Shown: piece after piece, positions 42,901 to 55,600 of the stretch
Layout of the letters: the number at the start of each line of letters is the position of its first letter
Numbering within the stretch: position 1 is the first letter of the stretch
From: Leptodontidium sp. MPI-SDFR-AT-0119
Lineage: Eukaryota; Ascomycota; Leotiomycetes; Helotiales; Leptodontidiaceae
Length of the DNA: 64,000 nt
Assembly: GCA_020726505.1 (NCBI GenBank)
Contig: JAHLEZ010000033.1
Coordinates: 372,001-436,000 of the forward strand
Direction: 5' to 3'
Program-made: the position numbers and the translations under genes
Notes under the pieces: generated by a model
Databases searched by the model: none
Told to the model about the DNA's origin: nothing
Seen by the model: only the letters and a program-made list of their open reading frames with translations

Positions 42901-44740
42901 TTATTTAACTTCCTTATCTTTTACTCTTTTATATTAGTCGTCTTTTCCCTTCAAAGGATCGCTTATAAGGCCGGCTTTATTAATTAGTTATACTTTCTTA
43001 ACTTTTAATTTATATATAATGTTAACTCGAGCTGTCGTGTTTTAAGTGTTTCGAAAAGGGTTTTTAATTAGGAGATCGTCGTACGTCGTTATTTATTTAA
43101 AAGTAAGCGTAGCTTTAGTTATAAAACTAGTCCTAAAGGCTCTAGGAAAGAAGGGTTCTTTAGTTAATGGCATTTCTTCAAATGTGTTAATAATAGCTTT
43201 TAATATAAAGTCGTTAAGTATTAATTTCAAGACATAAAATTCTTTTTTTAAGTATTTAATAAAAATAATATCTTTAAGCTCTTTGTCTCTCCTTTTAAAA
43301 AGCTTACCTTTAAGCTTTAGTGGCTACAGTTCTTGTTTTAATAAAGAGTTTAAGTATTTAAGGGTACTAATAATAACACTTATAATATAATTAGTTATTC
43401 TTTTCTTAAGAAGTCTTTCTTTTTATACCCCTCTTTAGATTTCGAATCCTTAAAGAAGATCATATTTATTCCGTTTTCTTCTTAAAGAGCTTTAACGTCC
43501 TTGGCGTCTTTTATAATATTATTTATTTTAATTATAATAATATCCCTTAATCGCTAGTCTTAAAATTAAGCGAGTATAATGCCTTTATTATAGTCTTTGG
43601 AATAATAAAACGATACTCTGGCTTTATAAAAGAATAAAAAGCCTAAAATGATCTTTATATCGGGGGTATTTATAATATATAATCGGTTATTAATGACGTA
43701 GTTATTTATAGTAACAGTAATATTATTAATAAACCTAATAAACCGAGACTTGGCTTTAGTTATTGTTTTTAACGTTATAGTTTGGCTTTTAATAATAAAG
43801 AGCTCTAAAAGAGTAACTACTTTAAGCGTTATATAATTAACTTCGGCTCTTATATTAAGAGTAACTTTAATATTAGTAACTTTAATATATCTAAATATTA
43901 TAACAATAACCTTTAGTGTTAACAAGAAGTATAAATTCTTAACCTCAGATGTTATTTTTAACGAAGCTATAATAATATATAGTGTTTCTTTAGTCTTAGT
44001 ATTCCGAGTGAAAAAGCTTATAATTTTAAAAATATACTTATTAAGTAATATTATTATTTCGACGAGTAATAAGAGAATCGGGTTAAAGACTAAGACTATA
44101 CTAAAGGTAAGCTATAATATTAAGTCTTTAATAAGCGCCTTTTATTATATAAAAAGTTGAGTTTATTAGCGTCTTTATTAAGTTTTAAATTATACGGCGA
44201 GTAAGTTTCTTAAGATAAAACTGTAAGTTCGAATATGTTCTTTTTAATATATAAAGTTTGTTTATAACCTTACGTATTTAATGTTTTTAACGTGTATATT
44301 ATTATTATAAGAGTTAAAAAGGGTATATAAAGTCTCGTATAATAGTTTTTAAGATATAATAATATCTTCCTCTTTTATAAATCCCTTGTATTAAAGTTCT
44401 AAGGATTTAATATTAGTAATAGATTCTTTTTATATACGTTAATTAATTGTTCTAGTCGAGAGGCGGGATGCTTTTAGTAGGTTAATAAGAATTATTACCT
44501 CTTTTAACGCAAAGTTTCTAAGGAGTTCCTTTTATATAAGTAGCTTATTTAAGATATTATTAAGTTTATAATTATTTTAAGTTAACGCCTTTTATATATA
44601 AGGACTTTTAGCCGAGCCTGTACGTAAGATAGGCCTAGGAATCGCCGACGGTATTATAGTTACTTTTAGTTTAAGAACTCGCTTTTTTATTATAATGTTA
44701 ATAAAGAGAGTTATAAGAGAAGTCTTTAATAATATTATAG
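39980..44740 (-). mobile_element. RIP-degraded Gypsy-type retrotransposon, minus strand (approximate limits)
   Basis: Two landmarks in order on the minus strand identify it. A retropepsin-like frame at 43925-43566 keeps RAEVNYITLKVV around the mutated active site (Asp-Ser-Gly is gone). A reverse-transcriptase-like stretch at about 42480-42300 reads DINLLLLIDEFLKEFAGYY and INLYSGYN, typical of a fungal Gypsy group. Stops of the TAA/TAG kind break the frame throughout. Ends were not found; limits given are where the landmarks and composition suggest. Inactive. Confidence 0.6.
43566..43925 (-). pseudogene. Retropepsin-like fragment of the minus-strand Gypsy element
   Basis: A 119-codon open remnant. 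TLNIRAEVNYITL lines up with the LIDSGAEVNVIS active site of Gypsy proteases; the catalytic Asp and Gly are replaced, in line with C-to-T damage. YVINNRLYIIN and IILGFLFFYKARVSFYYSK match the later beta-strands and the ILG motif. Confidence 0.6.
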
Positions 44741-44742
44741 TT

Positions 44743-45918
44743 GTTGGTATCTAACTAAGGTTTGATGCCTAATATCAAGGTAACAAAGAATACAACAAGT
44801 GAAGTTTAATCAAGTATATTTCGTATATCCCTTTCGTACGAAAGGGAAAGCTACTTTAAATATATTAAGTACTAAACCCTGTAGCTTATATAAGTATTAC
44901 TTGTACGAAACTAAGAGGCAAGGTATAAAACTAAGCTTTATTAAGTTAAGAGAAACGACTATCTTTGGAAGTTATTAAAGTAAGAGAATGCCCCTTAGCT
45001 AAAGATATTTTAACATTAATAACTCTTCTTTTATTAAAAGAAAAACTCTCTTATCTTCCTTCTTTCTTCTTTATACGAAGTATACGTAACTTAATATATT
45101 ATCTCTAACTCCTCTTTTCCCTTCGTACAAAGCACGTGCCCTATATAACTTTGGCTTATTATATTAAATAATAATTACTTTAAGAAGAAACGACTTTATT
45201 CCTTCTTTATACGTCTCTTACTAGTTAGTTATTAGCTTTTCTCACGCACAAAAGAGATTTTTCTAAATTCCCTCTTCTCTTCTTCTTCTCTTCTTCTTTA
45301 ATTAATAGTAAAAACAGTAATAATAATAGTAAGTCCCCTTTTCTTTTTCGTATAATCCTTTTCTTCCTTAAATATTCTTTATACGACTTAAGATAGCCTC
45401 GTACGAATCGGCGTCTTTCTTTTCTGCCTTGCTTATAAGGTAATCTAATTTATTATCGCTATATCCTAACGAAAGGTCTTTCGTAGGCCATAACACTACT
45501 ACTACTACTACAATTAAGTAAGTACTTTTCCTCGTACGAAGTCTACCCCCTTGAGACTAGCTTCGCATAGCTACTGCAATATTAGTAAGGTGATATTAAT
45601 GCCTGCGTAGCCACACTATATTATATTATATTATATAATATTAGTCTTTTTCTCTTTATACGAGCTAGCCCTTATTCTTAAGATATAGCTTCTCGTATAA
45701 ACCTCTAGTCCTCTTGTCTAAGAACTAATATTATATAAGGCCCTTATTCTCTTTAACACCGTTAATGTCGCGTTAGTTACTACTAACGCTAACGCCTATC
45801 CTATGCTTATTATCGATAAGTAGTAACTAGGCCCGTTATATTATAATACGTTGTAATAAACAGTCTTAATTATACTAGGACATAATATCGCCTTTATATA
45901 AGGGCGCATTATACCCTA
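44743..45918 (-). mobile_element. Left (3') part of a minus-strand Copia-like element
   Basis: Starts near TGTTGGTATCTAAC at about 44743, a typical LTR beginning. It is rich in the CGTACGA-type words that also fill 57.3-63 kb. At 45918 it is cut by the 11.38 kb LTR element; the sequence resumes after its right target duplication at 57306. The LTR length and the matching LTR at the other end were not identified, so the other end may lie outside the window. Confidence 0.5.
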
Positions 45919-45922
45919 GTAG
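45919..45922. repeat. Left target duplication (GTAG) of the 11.38-kb LTR element
   Basis: GTAG here matches 57302-57305. It can be extended to AGTAG if the last base of the right LTR is counted. Confidence 0.7.
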
Positions 45923-46141
45923 TGTTAAGCGGCCATTAGGGCCAGCTTTCGTTATGAAGCCTAAGGCTTCTAAGGCATGAACTAAACTGCCTCTAGGGTA
46001 GTATAAGAAGTCTTGCCTAGTTGTATTTTAGAAAGAAATTAAAGACTTTTTCCACCTTACTTTAAAGACCTAGTGCCCGAAGGGCTTAGTCCTTAGTGCT
46101 TTGTACTTTATTTTAGAGCTTTTATTTATGCTCACTTTATA
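45923..46141 (+). repeat. 5' LTR (219 bp) of the 11.38-kb element
   Basis: Begins TGTTAAGCGGCC and ends CTCACTTTATA, where the expected terminal CA is changed to TA. Confidence 0.85.
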
Positions 46142-46740
46142 TTAGTGACTTATGTAAGGAGAAAATCGTACGGTTTCGTCCTTATACGACCTATAAAGAC
46201 ATCTCGATTCGCAGGCAAGATTCGACGACTTTAATACAACAATATAGTATTATTACCCTTATCTTCCTTAATTAAGGAACTTACCTTTACGTTTTAATAA
46301 ACAATAATCTGTTAATAATAGTTCTGATTTTAATATTTAAACAAAGAATTCTGACGTTATAATACTATCCGAACCCACGAACTATTAAACCTAATATTTC
46401 TAGACCGCGACGGAAATTAGGTAAACACTAAACTGAAATACACAATACTTAACTCGGGCATAGTCTTTGAGTTAAAGGGTTAGTAAGACGAGTTAGAACC
46501 CGAGAATAGGACTTAAACTAAACTAAAGCTACGGATTAGCTGAACCTCTTAGGTTTAAAGTTCTACTTCGTATTACTCCTTATTTATAGCACGCTACTTG
46601 AAATTACTAGGCAAATTCTAATCTAAGTTAATCTTATTATTAGTAAGATTACTAAAAAAGGACTAGTAATCTAAGATCACGGACCACTTATTAATAAAAT
46701 ACAACTATTTTACTATTAAGAACGAGGCACTACTTAATAC

Positions 46741-48640
46741 ATGTCTTTATCGCTTTTATCCTTCCCTAAGTTCTCCGAAGAGTTAGAGGACTTAAATAAC
46801 ACGGAACTTAAACTTATAAAAACAAGACAACTTCTCTCCTCTCTAGATTCTTTTAACACGTTAATCTCGCTAAGTTCTTTAAATCCCTAGGACCTTATTA
46901 ACGAACTTCTTAATAATACTCCTAAACTAGGTAATATCGTTAATATAATTAACGTAAATCTTAAATAACTCTTTAAGGGGAGAATGCCTTTTCTTAGCTC
47001 AGTAAGAATACTCCTCTTCTTTAAAGCGAATATTTCGGATTTTCTTAAATAGTATAAGGAGATCTCTAAGGATTATAAGGTCTCAGAAGCCGATCGAGCG
47101 ATACGTTTACCCTAATACTATAATAACTCCCGAAGAGATATCGTTAAAACCTTACTAGAATAAAAGAATTAAGATTCTTAAAAGAACCTCGTTAAGGCCC
47201 TAAAAGCCGAATTCCGCGAGTACGATCGTCAATAAATCCGTGATTTTATATACTTCTTGCGAGAGTTAGTTATAACTAAACGTACTACTAAAGACCTTAA
47301 AGGCTATTATCGCCTATACTTATAAATTTCAGACTTCCTCTTAAATAAGAAAATTCTAAGTGAAGTAAACCGAGGGCAAATATTCTTACTAAGATTCCTA
47401 GATAGTACGAGGAACAAAATCATTAAGTATTTTAAAGTCGACAAATCAGATCCCTTAATATATATCACTTACGACAAATTCCTAAAATATATCTTAAGGA
47501 CTTACAAGAGTAAGCAAACTATTAATACTCTTTAGTAAGAGAAGGAGCTTACCCGCGCTTATACACAAGAAATTCAAGAGTTAATTAAGGAACATATCTA
47601 ATAACCCCTTATTACCGAAGTAGTAAAGAAGAAACTAGTAGTAATTCCCTTCCCTAATAAAGCTTCTTTAGGTGTCAGAAAGGAAGAGCTTAAGGAACTC
47701 GTGACTAAAATAACTTGTTTAGAAATTAATCCTATTTATGCCAAGTTAAATAAATTATTAAGCGAAAGGACATATATACCTAAATTCGAACTTAGATCTC
47801 GAGCCTTTCCACAACACGTTCAATAAAGACAAACAATACCTGAATACTCTTAACAAGACGGCCGCAATAGAGCAATAGACTTAAAAGAAACTGTAGGAAT
47901 TAATATAATAAGATATAAAAGAAATACTTAGTGCAACTTCTGTAATAAATAACATAAGGCTCCCCCGCACAAATATAGAGATTATTATCTACTCTTTAAC
48001 TACTTCATTAATAATAGAGTTTATTATATTAACGTCAAAGGGAAGTATTATATCGGGCTATATACTTCGGACGCCCTGACCCTTTAGAAAAGACAAGGAC
48101 AGACCTAGTTAGCGGCAGTTCGATTAAAGGTCGCGGGAACGGAATATAATAATGATTTAAAAGCCTAGAAGAAAAATCATTTTACTTACGAGATTAAGAA
48201 ACGCTCGAAGAAAAAACAACTGTCTAATTCGAGATCTAAAACTAGTACTCTAATACTAGTAATTGACGGGTGTAAGTAGGTTACCCTTAGAGAAAGCCTA
48301 ATAGTGTTTATTAGTGCTATATTAGGGCCTAAAAGAAAACTAATTAGAGTTAAGAAGACGAGGTTTATATAAGAAAAGGATTATGGACTTATTACGGCTA
48401 AAGCCAACTAAGAATCTAGAAGGTTTAAAGAAGTAGAAAACAAAGACATAAATAATACTTAACCTAAACCGGAAGTCCAGATTACTGAGGAACCTTTAAC
48501 TTTCGTAACTAAAAAAGTTAGTGACACTCTAAAGAGAAAGAAGTAGATCGACCGATACACTTCGAATTTAGCATAAGAATAAGCTGTTATTAGTATTATA
48601 AATCAAGAGATTCACATTAAGCTAAAAGACCTTTTTAGAC
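46741..48640 (+). pseudogene. Gag-like region of the 11.38-kb element
   Basis: From ATG 46741 a single frame reads MSLSLLSFPKFSEELEDLNN and continues as helical, charged sequence with scattered TAA/TAG in place of Gln and Trp codons. Near 47935 CNFCNK, then HKAPPHKYRDYY after a stop, resembles a damaged zinc knuckle. The frame runs on into the protease (48892 is in phase with 46741). Confidence 0.6.
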
Positions 48641-48891
48641 TTTAATCTCGTTAAGATTATATAATTAATTATTAAGTCCCTATTGTGCTTATAAAGGGTA
48701 GATTTAATATTTAAATTACCCGAATTAGTAGTCTCTTAGTTCGGGATTAAGAGGATCCCGAAGTAAGTTAGTTCCTTACTAAGACGATTAGCTTAGCCGA
48801 AATACTTAAGACGTCTCCTGAGGACAAGGAAATCCTCGTTAATATTATTACTTAGTATAACTAAATTATTAGGAATTACCCGGAAATAGCT

Positions 48892-49227
48892 ATGAAAACC
48901 CCGAAAATCCAGGTTATAGTAGGAGGGAAAATCAAAAGTAAGGCTATTATCGATTGTAGAGCGGAGGTAAATGTGATATATCGACGTATCGCTAAATCTA
49001 CTAGGCTCTTAATCTTGAGCTATAAGGCCCTTACCTTCGTGACTATTACGGGGGATAAATTTACATTTAAAGGTTATATTAAAAATGTTCCTATTAATAT
49101 TAGAGGAATTAATAATTATTCAGATTTTATAATTATAAACGACTTTAGCCACAATATCTTACTTAAGATACTCTTTATTTTAGAAAGCAAGATAAGTTTT
49201 AATTATCTAAGGAATAAAGTAATATAA
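48892..49227 (+). pseudogene. Retropepsin-like protease fragment
   Basis: A 111-codon open stretch: VGGKIKSKAIIDCRAEVNVI contains the active-site region, with Asp-Cys-Arg-Ala in place of Asp-Ser-Gly-Ala. It continues with GYIKNVPINIRGINNYSDFI and NILLKILFILESKISFNY, the expected later strands. The Ser-Gly change fits G-to-A and C-to-T damage. Confidence 0.65.
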
Positions 49228-49497
49228 GCCTCGTTTATAAATACAAAACGGATAGTTACTAGTCAAGTAATTATAGGAGGGGACGTAGTTATATATAAAG
49301 ATAAGACGAAAAACTCCTGACTAGTGTCTAGGCTAAGGAGAATACTAGTGAGGAAAGTGACCTAAGGTGGTCAGGATCGAGAGCAGGCACTTATAATCCG
49401 GGATCATTAGTTGTAAGGAGTCGAAAAGGCGTTAAGGATTTATTTATAGGAAAGGGAATCGGATAGAAAGTAACACAGAAAAGACAAGGGAAGACCG

Positions 49498-50289
49498 ATG
49501 ATCTGGGATTATGACGCTTTAGATCAGATTTTAGAAGCAAATTACTCAGATACCTCAAAAGAAATCGCTTGATTTTTAACAACTCTTCGCAAGCCTAGTT
49601 CTATGGCTCTAAGCGAGTACTATCGATTTAAGAGTCAAGCACTTTAATACTTCGTTCGAGAGGGGCACTTATATAAGAGAGCTAACAATAAACTCCCAAT
49701 TCGTCTAATTATTAATGGGAAATTAGAACGCTATTAAGTTATTTCTAAGTACTATAAGGAAAGTAAATATCGGGGACTAAAATCAACTTATTATCGTCTA
49801 ACTAAACGTTTCTTTTAAAGAGGGGCTTTTAAAGAATACAAAGTATTTTATAAGACCTACAAAGATTATTAAAAAAGGAAGGCGGGTAGAGAAGAGAACC
49901 CCCTTTACTTTATATGGCCTACTAGAATGTTTTAAAAAGTGTACCTTAACGTTTACTAAGTCCCCACAGTCGACAATAAAATGATATGTTTTGTATTAGT
50001 AAAGAAAGATCTTTTAGACTAGCTTAAAAGGAGGCCACTTAAGATAATAAAGTTTAAAAATATCGCCAAATTCTTATAAGAAGATATTATTTATAAACAT
50101 AGCCTTTTTAGAAGATTAGTAATTAATAAAGGACTTGAAAATTAAAAGATTATTAAAGAGTTTACGGCTAAGTATAGGATTAAGAGGGTATAAATCTTAG
50201 CCTACAATTCGAAAGGCAATAGTTCCGTAAAAAGAGGTTATTAAAATATTCTCGACAAACTTTCAAAAGTAACTAAAGGAGGATTTTAT
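49498..50289 (+). pseudogene. Integrase, first part (before the TRIM-like insertion)
   Basis: YFVREGHLYKRANNKLPIRL resembles the segment ahead of the HHCC zinc site; TYYRLTKRFF and KVFYKTYKDY fit the rest of that site with its Cys lost. LKIIKFKNIAKFL, DIIYKHSLFRRLVINKGLEN and RIKRV..ILAYNSKGNSSVK follow; these are the core block around the catalytic Asp and Glu of fungal Gypsy integrases. The sequence is interrupted at 50289 by the 912-bp element. Confidence 0.65.
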
Positions 50290-50451
50290 TGTTGGATTTC
50301 ATGTGATCCAAGAGTCACGTGAATGCCGAAGGCTCTAGAAGCCTTGATTTGTTAACACATGGAAAGCTCTCGAAGCTCTCCCTCATGTATATAAACCTAC
50401 TCTCACTCTGCCTTTAGAAGAGTGAGGCATGCAAATAGTCAAAATGTGACA
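50290..50451 (+). repeat. Left LTR (162 bp) of the TRIM-like element
   Basis: TGTTGGATTTCATG at the start and AAAATGTGACA at the end; contains TGTATATAAACC, a plausible TATA box, at about 50386. Confidence 0.9.
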
Positions 50452-50699
50452 TAGTAGCAATTCGAGTAAGATCTCCTCTTCCTCTATTGTATGTCCTTCC
50501 GGTAGAGCTCCCTATCGTCAACTAAAGCCGTGATTCCCTACGATAACAGGAGCCGTAGATGCCGACTTACGTTATTAAAGGACGGACCTATTTAGTCGCA
50601 AGAGGACTGCCCTCTCTAAACTAATAGGAGTCGGTCTCCTAGAGAAATAAGAACCGGAGGAATAGCTACCTCGTTAAATATAAAGCAAAGACGAATGAA

Positions 50700-50972
50700 T
50701 AGAAGAGCCAGAGCCACAGAGCCCGTGTTAGAGCTAGAGCTATTGAGCTAGAGCCAGAACCAAGGGACAGATAGGTCAGAACCAGAGCCTTGAGCTAGAG
50801 TCAGAACCATAGGCCAGAGCTAGAGCCCGTGCCAAAGCCAGAGTCAGCCAAAGAGCCAGAACCAGAGCTAGAGCCAAGGGACACATAGGTCAGAGCCAGA
50901 GCCATTGAGCCAGAGCCAGAACCAAAGGCCAGAGCTAAAGCCTAAGCCAAGGGATAGAGCTAGAGCCATTTA
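50700..50972. repeat. GAGCCA-type hexamer array inside the TRIM-like element
   Basis: Degenerate tandem hexamers (AGAGCC, AGAGCT, AGAACC) with a longer-order unit containing AAGGGACA, an intervening ATAGGTCAGA and CATTGAGC, which recurs about 170 bases apart. No frame is maintained. Confidence 0.75.
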
Positions 50973-51039
50973 GACAGCTATAAAGCCGTCGTTTTGTCGT
51001 CTTGATATCGAGTTAGAGGATGCTTGGATCAAGGGGGCG

Positions 51040-51201
51040 TGTTGGATTTCATGTGATCTAAGAGTCACGTGAATGCCGAAGGCTCTAGAAGCCTTGATTT
51101 GTCAACACATAGAAAGCTCTCGAAGCTCTCCCTCATGTATATAAACTTACTCTCACTCTGCCTTTAGAAGAGTGAGGCATGCAAATAGTTAAAATGTGAC
51201 A
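51040..51201 (+). repeat. Right LTR (162 bp) of the TRIM-like element
   Basis: Same ends and length as the left LTR; differs at a few transition sites (for example GATCT versus GATCC, GTTAAAA versus GTCAAAA). Confidence 0.9.
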
Positions 51202-51206
51202 TTTAT

Positions 51207-51790
51207 CGCTAGACTCGAGTTTTTTATTATATTCTTTTCGCCTCTCGAACTTTAATTTATTAATTAACGGGTGTTACTCCCTTCTTTCTATTATATAATA
51301 AGGAAGTATTTTTACTATTAAAGAGTCGATTCCTAGTTTAGCGTATGTTTAATTATAAAGAAGTAAAGACGAGAGGGGACTTATTAACTCTTCGCTACTA
51401 ACAATTAGAGTTCCGTGACGTCGACATCTCTGAAATTATCTTATAAAAGAAGAAGTACAAAGAAAACGCGAAGGAGTATTAAGATCAGACGCGGGTTTTG
51501 AAAACTTAGTCGATTAAGGAAAAAGATCTAGTTTTAGTATATAACGTATAGCGATTAATTGACTTATTAGTAAACACGAAGCTTACTTATAAATAGCGGG
51601 GACTATACAAAGTATTAAAAGTCTACTCAGAGAAAGGCTATTATAGTCTCTAGGAGCTCGACGGGACTAACTTTAAGGGTACCTTTGTAACTAATTAACT
51701 AAAGTGTTTCTATTAGCGAAATCGTACTTTATTCCCGTTAGATCTTAACCCGGAAACTAGCTTAGAAGAATTAAGTAATAATTCAGACAA
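51207..51790 (+). pseudogene. Integrase, last part (after the TRIM-like insertion)
   Basis: DLVLVYNV, RGLYKVLKVYSEKGYYSL and ELDGTNFKGTFVTN are the GPY/F-like C-terminal module that binds DNA in Gypsy integrases, broken by TAG/TAA. It ends in an acidic tail (ELSNNSDNSDYKEP). Confidence 0.65.
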
Positions 51791-52690
51791 TAGCGATTAT
51801 AAAGAGCCTTAAGTTTTAATAAAGCTACTAGCTTAGTAATATATATAATATCTATTATTACGTTTACCTTTTAAACTTTAAATTGTTCTACTAATATTAT
51901 TAGAGGAATAAAAGACGGTATATTAATAGGTCTTTAGCTAAGGACAAATAGGGATCTTTATTATTTAGAGATAAGGTCGTTTCTATTATAGTTAAGGACG
52001 GGTTTTATTAGTTTTATTGTATTTTTGTCACCTTTTTTATGTTTTTTTTTCATAACTTTATACTTGTTTTATTACTTTTCAAGCGATTTTCTTAATATTA
52101 CTAGTGTTTCTGATTTCTTTTCTTTACTCTATAAATTACTGCATTATATTTACTCCTCCTATTACTTTTCCTTATAATACGCAACTAGTTTTCTCCCTTG
52201 TTATTAATACGCTCATATACACTCTCTTATTATTCTATTGTTTAGGCTATAGACGGGAAAATTATTAATCACTTAAGTTTTATTTATTTGCCTTATTTAC
52301 TTTAAAGTCACATATAAAGTTTATACTAAAAGTAAACATTATATAAGGGCAAACGCCACCGTCTTAATTAAGAAGGGAGGGATAACTTTTATTACACGTC
52401 GCAAGTGAAGGAGAAGCTCACTAGCGCCATTTCTTAATTACTAAGCTCGAGTACGGACTATTTCTGCGGCTTCTCTTACTTATTAGCACCTGAAACTTAT
52501 ATTAATTTTCTAGAAATTTGAGTTTTAGAAAAGTCTACTAAAAAAAAAGATTTTTACTAAGTTAGTATCGAGAAAATTTCTGGTTTTTTACTCGTGATCC
52601 CGGATTACGAGAAGAATTTCACTAAAAATAGCACTATAAAACACTACTCCTCTTAAATTATAACTAATTAATTATAATCCCGGATTATTA
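51791..52690. other. Degraded spacer between integrase and the downstream frame
   Basis: AT-rich and without a legible frame. It separates the integrase end from the extra 3' frame. Confidence 0.4.
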
Positions 52691-52699
52691 AAATCGGCA

Positions 52700-55600
52700 G
52701 TTAATAAAGTTAAGGTCAAGGCAATTATTAATAAAGCTAAGGATCAAGCTCTTACTAAGACTAGCGCGGGCCCGTTAAATAAGTCCCGGCCTTTCAGTGC
52801 CTTATCTAATCTTGGCCTATTTAAAGTTCTTAGTATTAGTAATACCCCTAAGAAAAAGAGTGGTTCGACGAAATTAAGACCCTCTAAACTGATTGCTAAT
52901 TCTAAAGATAAAATTAAAATCCTCGGTAACTCTTCTTTTAAAGAAACCCCACGTAAAACTAAAGGCAAAGAGCTTATTAAACTCAGTAATCCGGGATTAT
53001 AGAGTATCTTTATCCCTTTTAAAGAAAGAACCTTAACTTCTCTAAATTAAGTCAAAGTTATATTAGATAAGCTCGATCTAAACGAAGGCGCGCGCTTAGT
53101 TTATATGACTAATTATAACTTACGTAGTATACTGGAGCTTGCGGATGATTCTCTTATTACTTATTATAATAAAGCCTTATATACCGCCTTAAGAGTTAAA
53201 GGATTTAGCCTAGTAAATTACGAACTAGAGAATGATTCGATCTTCAATTAAGTAGTTATAATTAAAACTAGACGTAATAAGAAAACTAAAAGTAAAAACA
53301 AAATTTAGAGACTTTATATTATTAATTAATCACAGATGTTTATTAAGGAATATATAAAATAGATTTCTAGCTAAAGAGGACTTAAATTACTTGTTACTTT
53401 ATTAGAAATAATAATACCCTTCCCACGCTTTATTTAAGTCTTAAATAAGTACATTTTCTAAGACGGATAAAACTAGAAAATCGGCTCGAAAACTCACGAT
53501 AAGTCTCGTAATAGGGTCGGACTTAATTTATTTAACTTAAATAATTACTTCCTTAATCGTAACAAACCGACCTTTATATTTAATATTAATATCCTCTTAT
53601 TAGGTTTAGCTTTAGCTAAAGTCTTTCTTAAGATCTCCTAATGTAATCTACTTATCCCCGTTAATTAACTTAATTTAGGCCCTCCCTTAAATTCTTTAAA
53701 CGAAACGGAACCCTTTTAGTTCGTGGTTATTAAGGACAATAAGAAAGACAAGCCTTAAACTACTGTAGACAATCGTGATCCCGGATCACGGGTCCCCTTC
53801 TTTAGCCAAGCGATTATTAACCCGGCCAAAATCCTTACCCCTACTATATTTAGTTTAGACATTTCCACGGCAACTCCTAAATTAACTAACGACCCGCCTT
53901 TAGCTGCTGCCCCCGTGGCCCCATTAACTTAAATTAGTGTCAGCGCCTCGAAGCTAAGAGCTCTAAGCGTTGAGATTAGTGACGAAGATCTAATGTTTAT
54001 AATTAATATTAAAGAACTAGTCGTAGTTAATTATAATCTCAGATCACTATTAGATAAAACGAAAACTATACTAGAATACTTTAAGGAAACATTAACTAAT
54101 GTTGCCTCAAGTACTTTAGTTAACACGTTCTTAAAGGTTAAGGAGATTGTTAGTTCCTAAGTTAACGCGATAAAGGTTATTAAAGGTTCGAAGACATTAG
54201 ATATTAAAGGCAAGGGAAAGGAAGTTATTAAAGGAACTATCTTAGAACTTCTAAAAGACCTTTAAGATTTCCTATTAAAGCTTTATACATTCTAAACTCT
54301 AAGAGTAAAGTAAGAGAAAGCCTTTTCTAAAGTTTTAACTAGTAATAAAGCCAAAATAGCCATTACTAATTCTCGAACTATTCGTTATAACCTAAAGATT
54401 AAAGCTCTCTTAAATATAAGATTAGAACCTTTCTTCGTTCTCGACTTAGTCTTCCCCTAACTACTTAACCGTGATCCCGGATCACGGGGTCCGATAAAGT
54501 CTAAGGTCCTTTTACTAAAAGCTTATAATAAAAATAAGGTAAAGCTAGATATAATTACTTATTTATATAATATCCCTAAAGTTATAAAATACACTTTAGA
54601 GTTTAGTAATTTATATAAAATTAATATTCTCCTTAGAGTTCGCGCTAAGTTTAAATAATTCTTAAACCCAAACAATTTCGACGAGTATTAAGAAGATAAA
54701 GAGAGAAGCTATATATATAAGTTCTATTTAGTAAAGTATAAGGATTATTATAAGATTCTTTATAAGTTAAGAAAAGTGACTGCCTTAGTCACGAACTTAT
54801 AACAAATATATAACGAACTTAGTAAACTAGAGACTTTTCGACTAAATCTAATACACTTATATCTTTTTAGAAAGTCTAAATCTACTAAGGCCGTTCGGCA
54901 ATAAGTCTAGCTTAAACACTTTAAGTTTAAGCTTAATACGGCTATTATAAAAGATACTTTTTCTTTTAAGTAAGACTAAAAGAATAGTCTTTAATACTTA
55001 GACCTAGAAATCATTACGGCTCTTCGAAGTAAGGGAGTAAGCTAAGTTAAGTAAAAACTTAGAGTCGGATATATCTTCAAGAAAATCAAGGGTTATCTAA
55101 CGTTATAGTAACTCTTTATTAAGGAGATAGAAATATACCGCTTCTACTACCGAGCTCTTAAGAAGACCTATCCCCCGACTACGTTTCTTTATAATATAAT
55201 ATATAATGTGTCTTAATAACTTCTATAATAAGATCATAGATTATATCTTCTAGCCCTTACTTATCGTAGGGATGGCAATACTAAGCTAGTGGCTTACCCT
55301 GATATCCTTATTTGTCTACTAGTAGGGTCGGCTAGGGAGACTATATTTACTAAAGTAGATTTAGAGGACCTAAAATCAGTGAGAAAAGACTTTTATCTTA
55401 GATTAATTATTCTTAGAGCCTTTATACTAGGACTAAATAAGCGGATTCTAGATTACTAAGTCCTTCTGATTACCTAGATTCTTTCTAGACATATTTAAGA
55501 AGTTTTGGGATCGTCTAATTATATTAAATACCTTTTATAAAAGAAGGCGCCGCTGAGATTTTAATTTATTACAAAGGGAAAGAATAAAATCCTTTAAAAG

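Larger units (their letters stand above)
50290..51201 (+). mobile_element. 912-bp TRIM-like non-autonomous LTR element, target duplication TTTAT
   Basis: LTRs of 162 bases (50290-50451 and 51040-51201) differ by about five transitions. TTTAT stands on both sides (50285-50289 and 51202-51206). A polypurine tract (AAGGGGGCG) lies directly before the right LTR. The internal 588 bases encode nothing recognisable and consist largely of GAGCCA-type repeats. It is less AT-rich than the host element, so it came in later or escaped RIP because of its size. The same LTR stands alone at 39658-39819. Confidence 0.9.

Noticed and set aside
43046..43237. A 63-codon plus-strand open frame as a gene
   Set aside because: It lies in RIP-degraded DNA opposite the Gypsy frame and has no motif.
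50700..50972. CRISPR-like array
   Set aside because: The hexamer repeats are degenerate, have no spacers of regular length, and lie inside an LTR element of a fungus.
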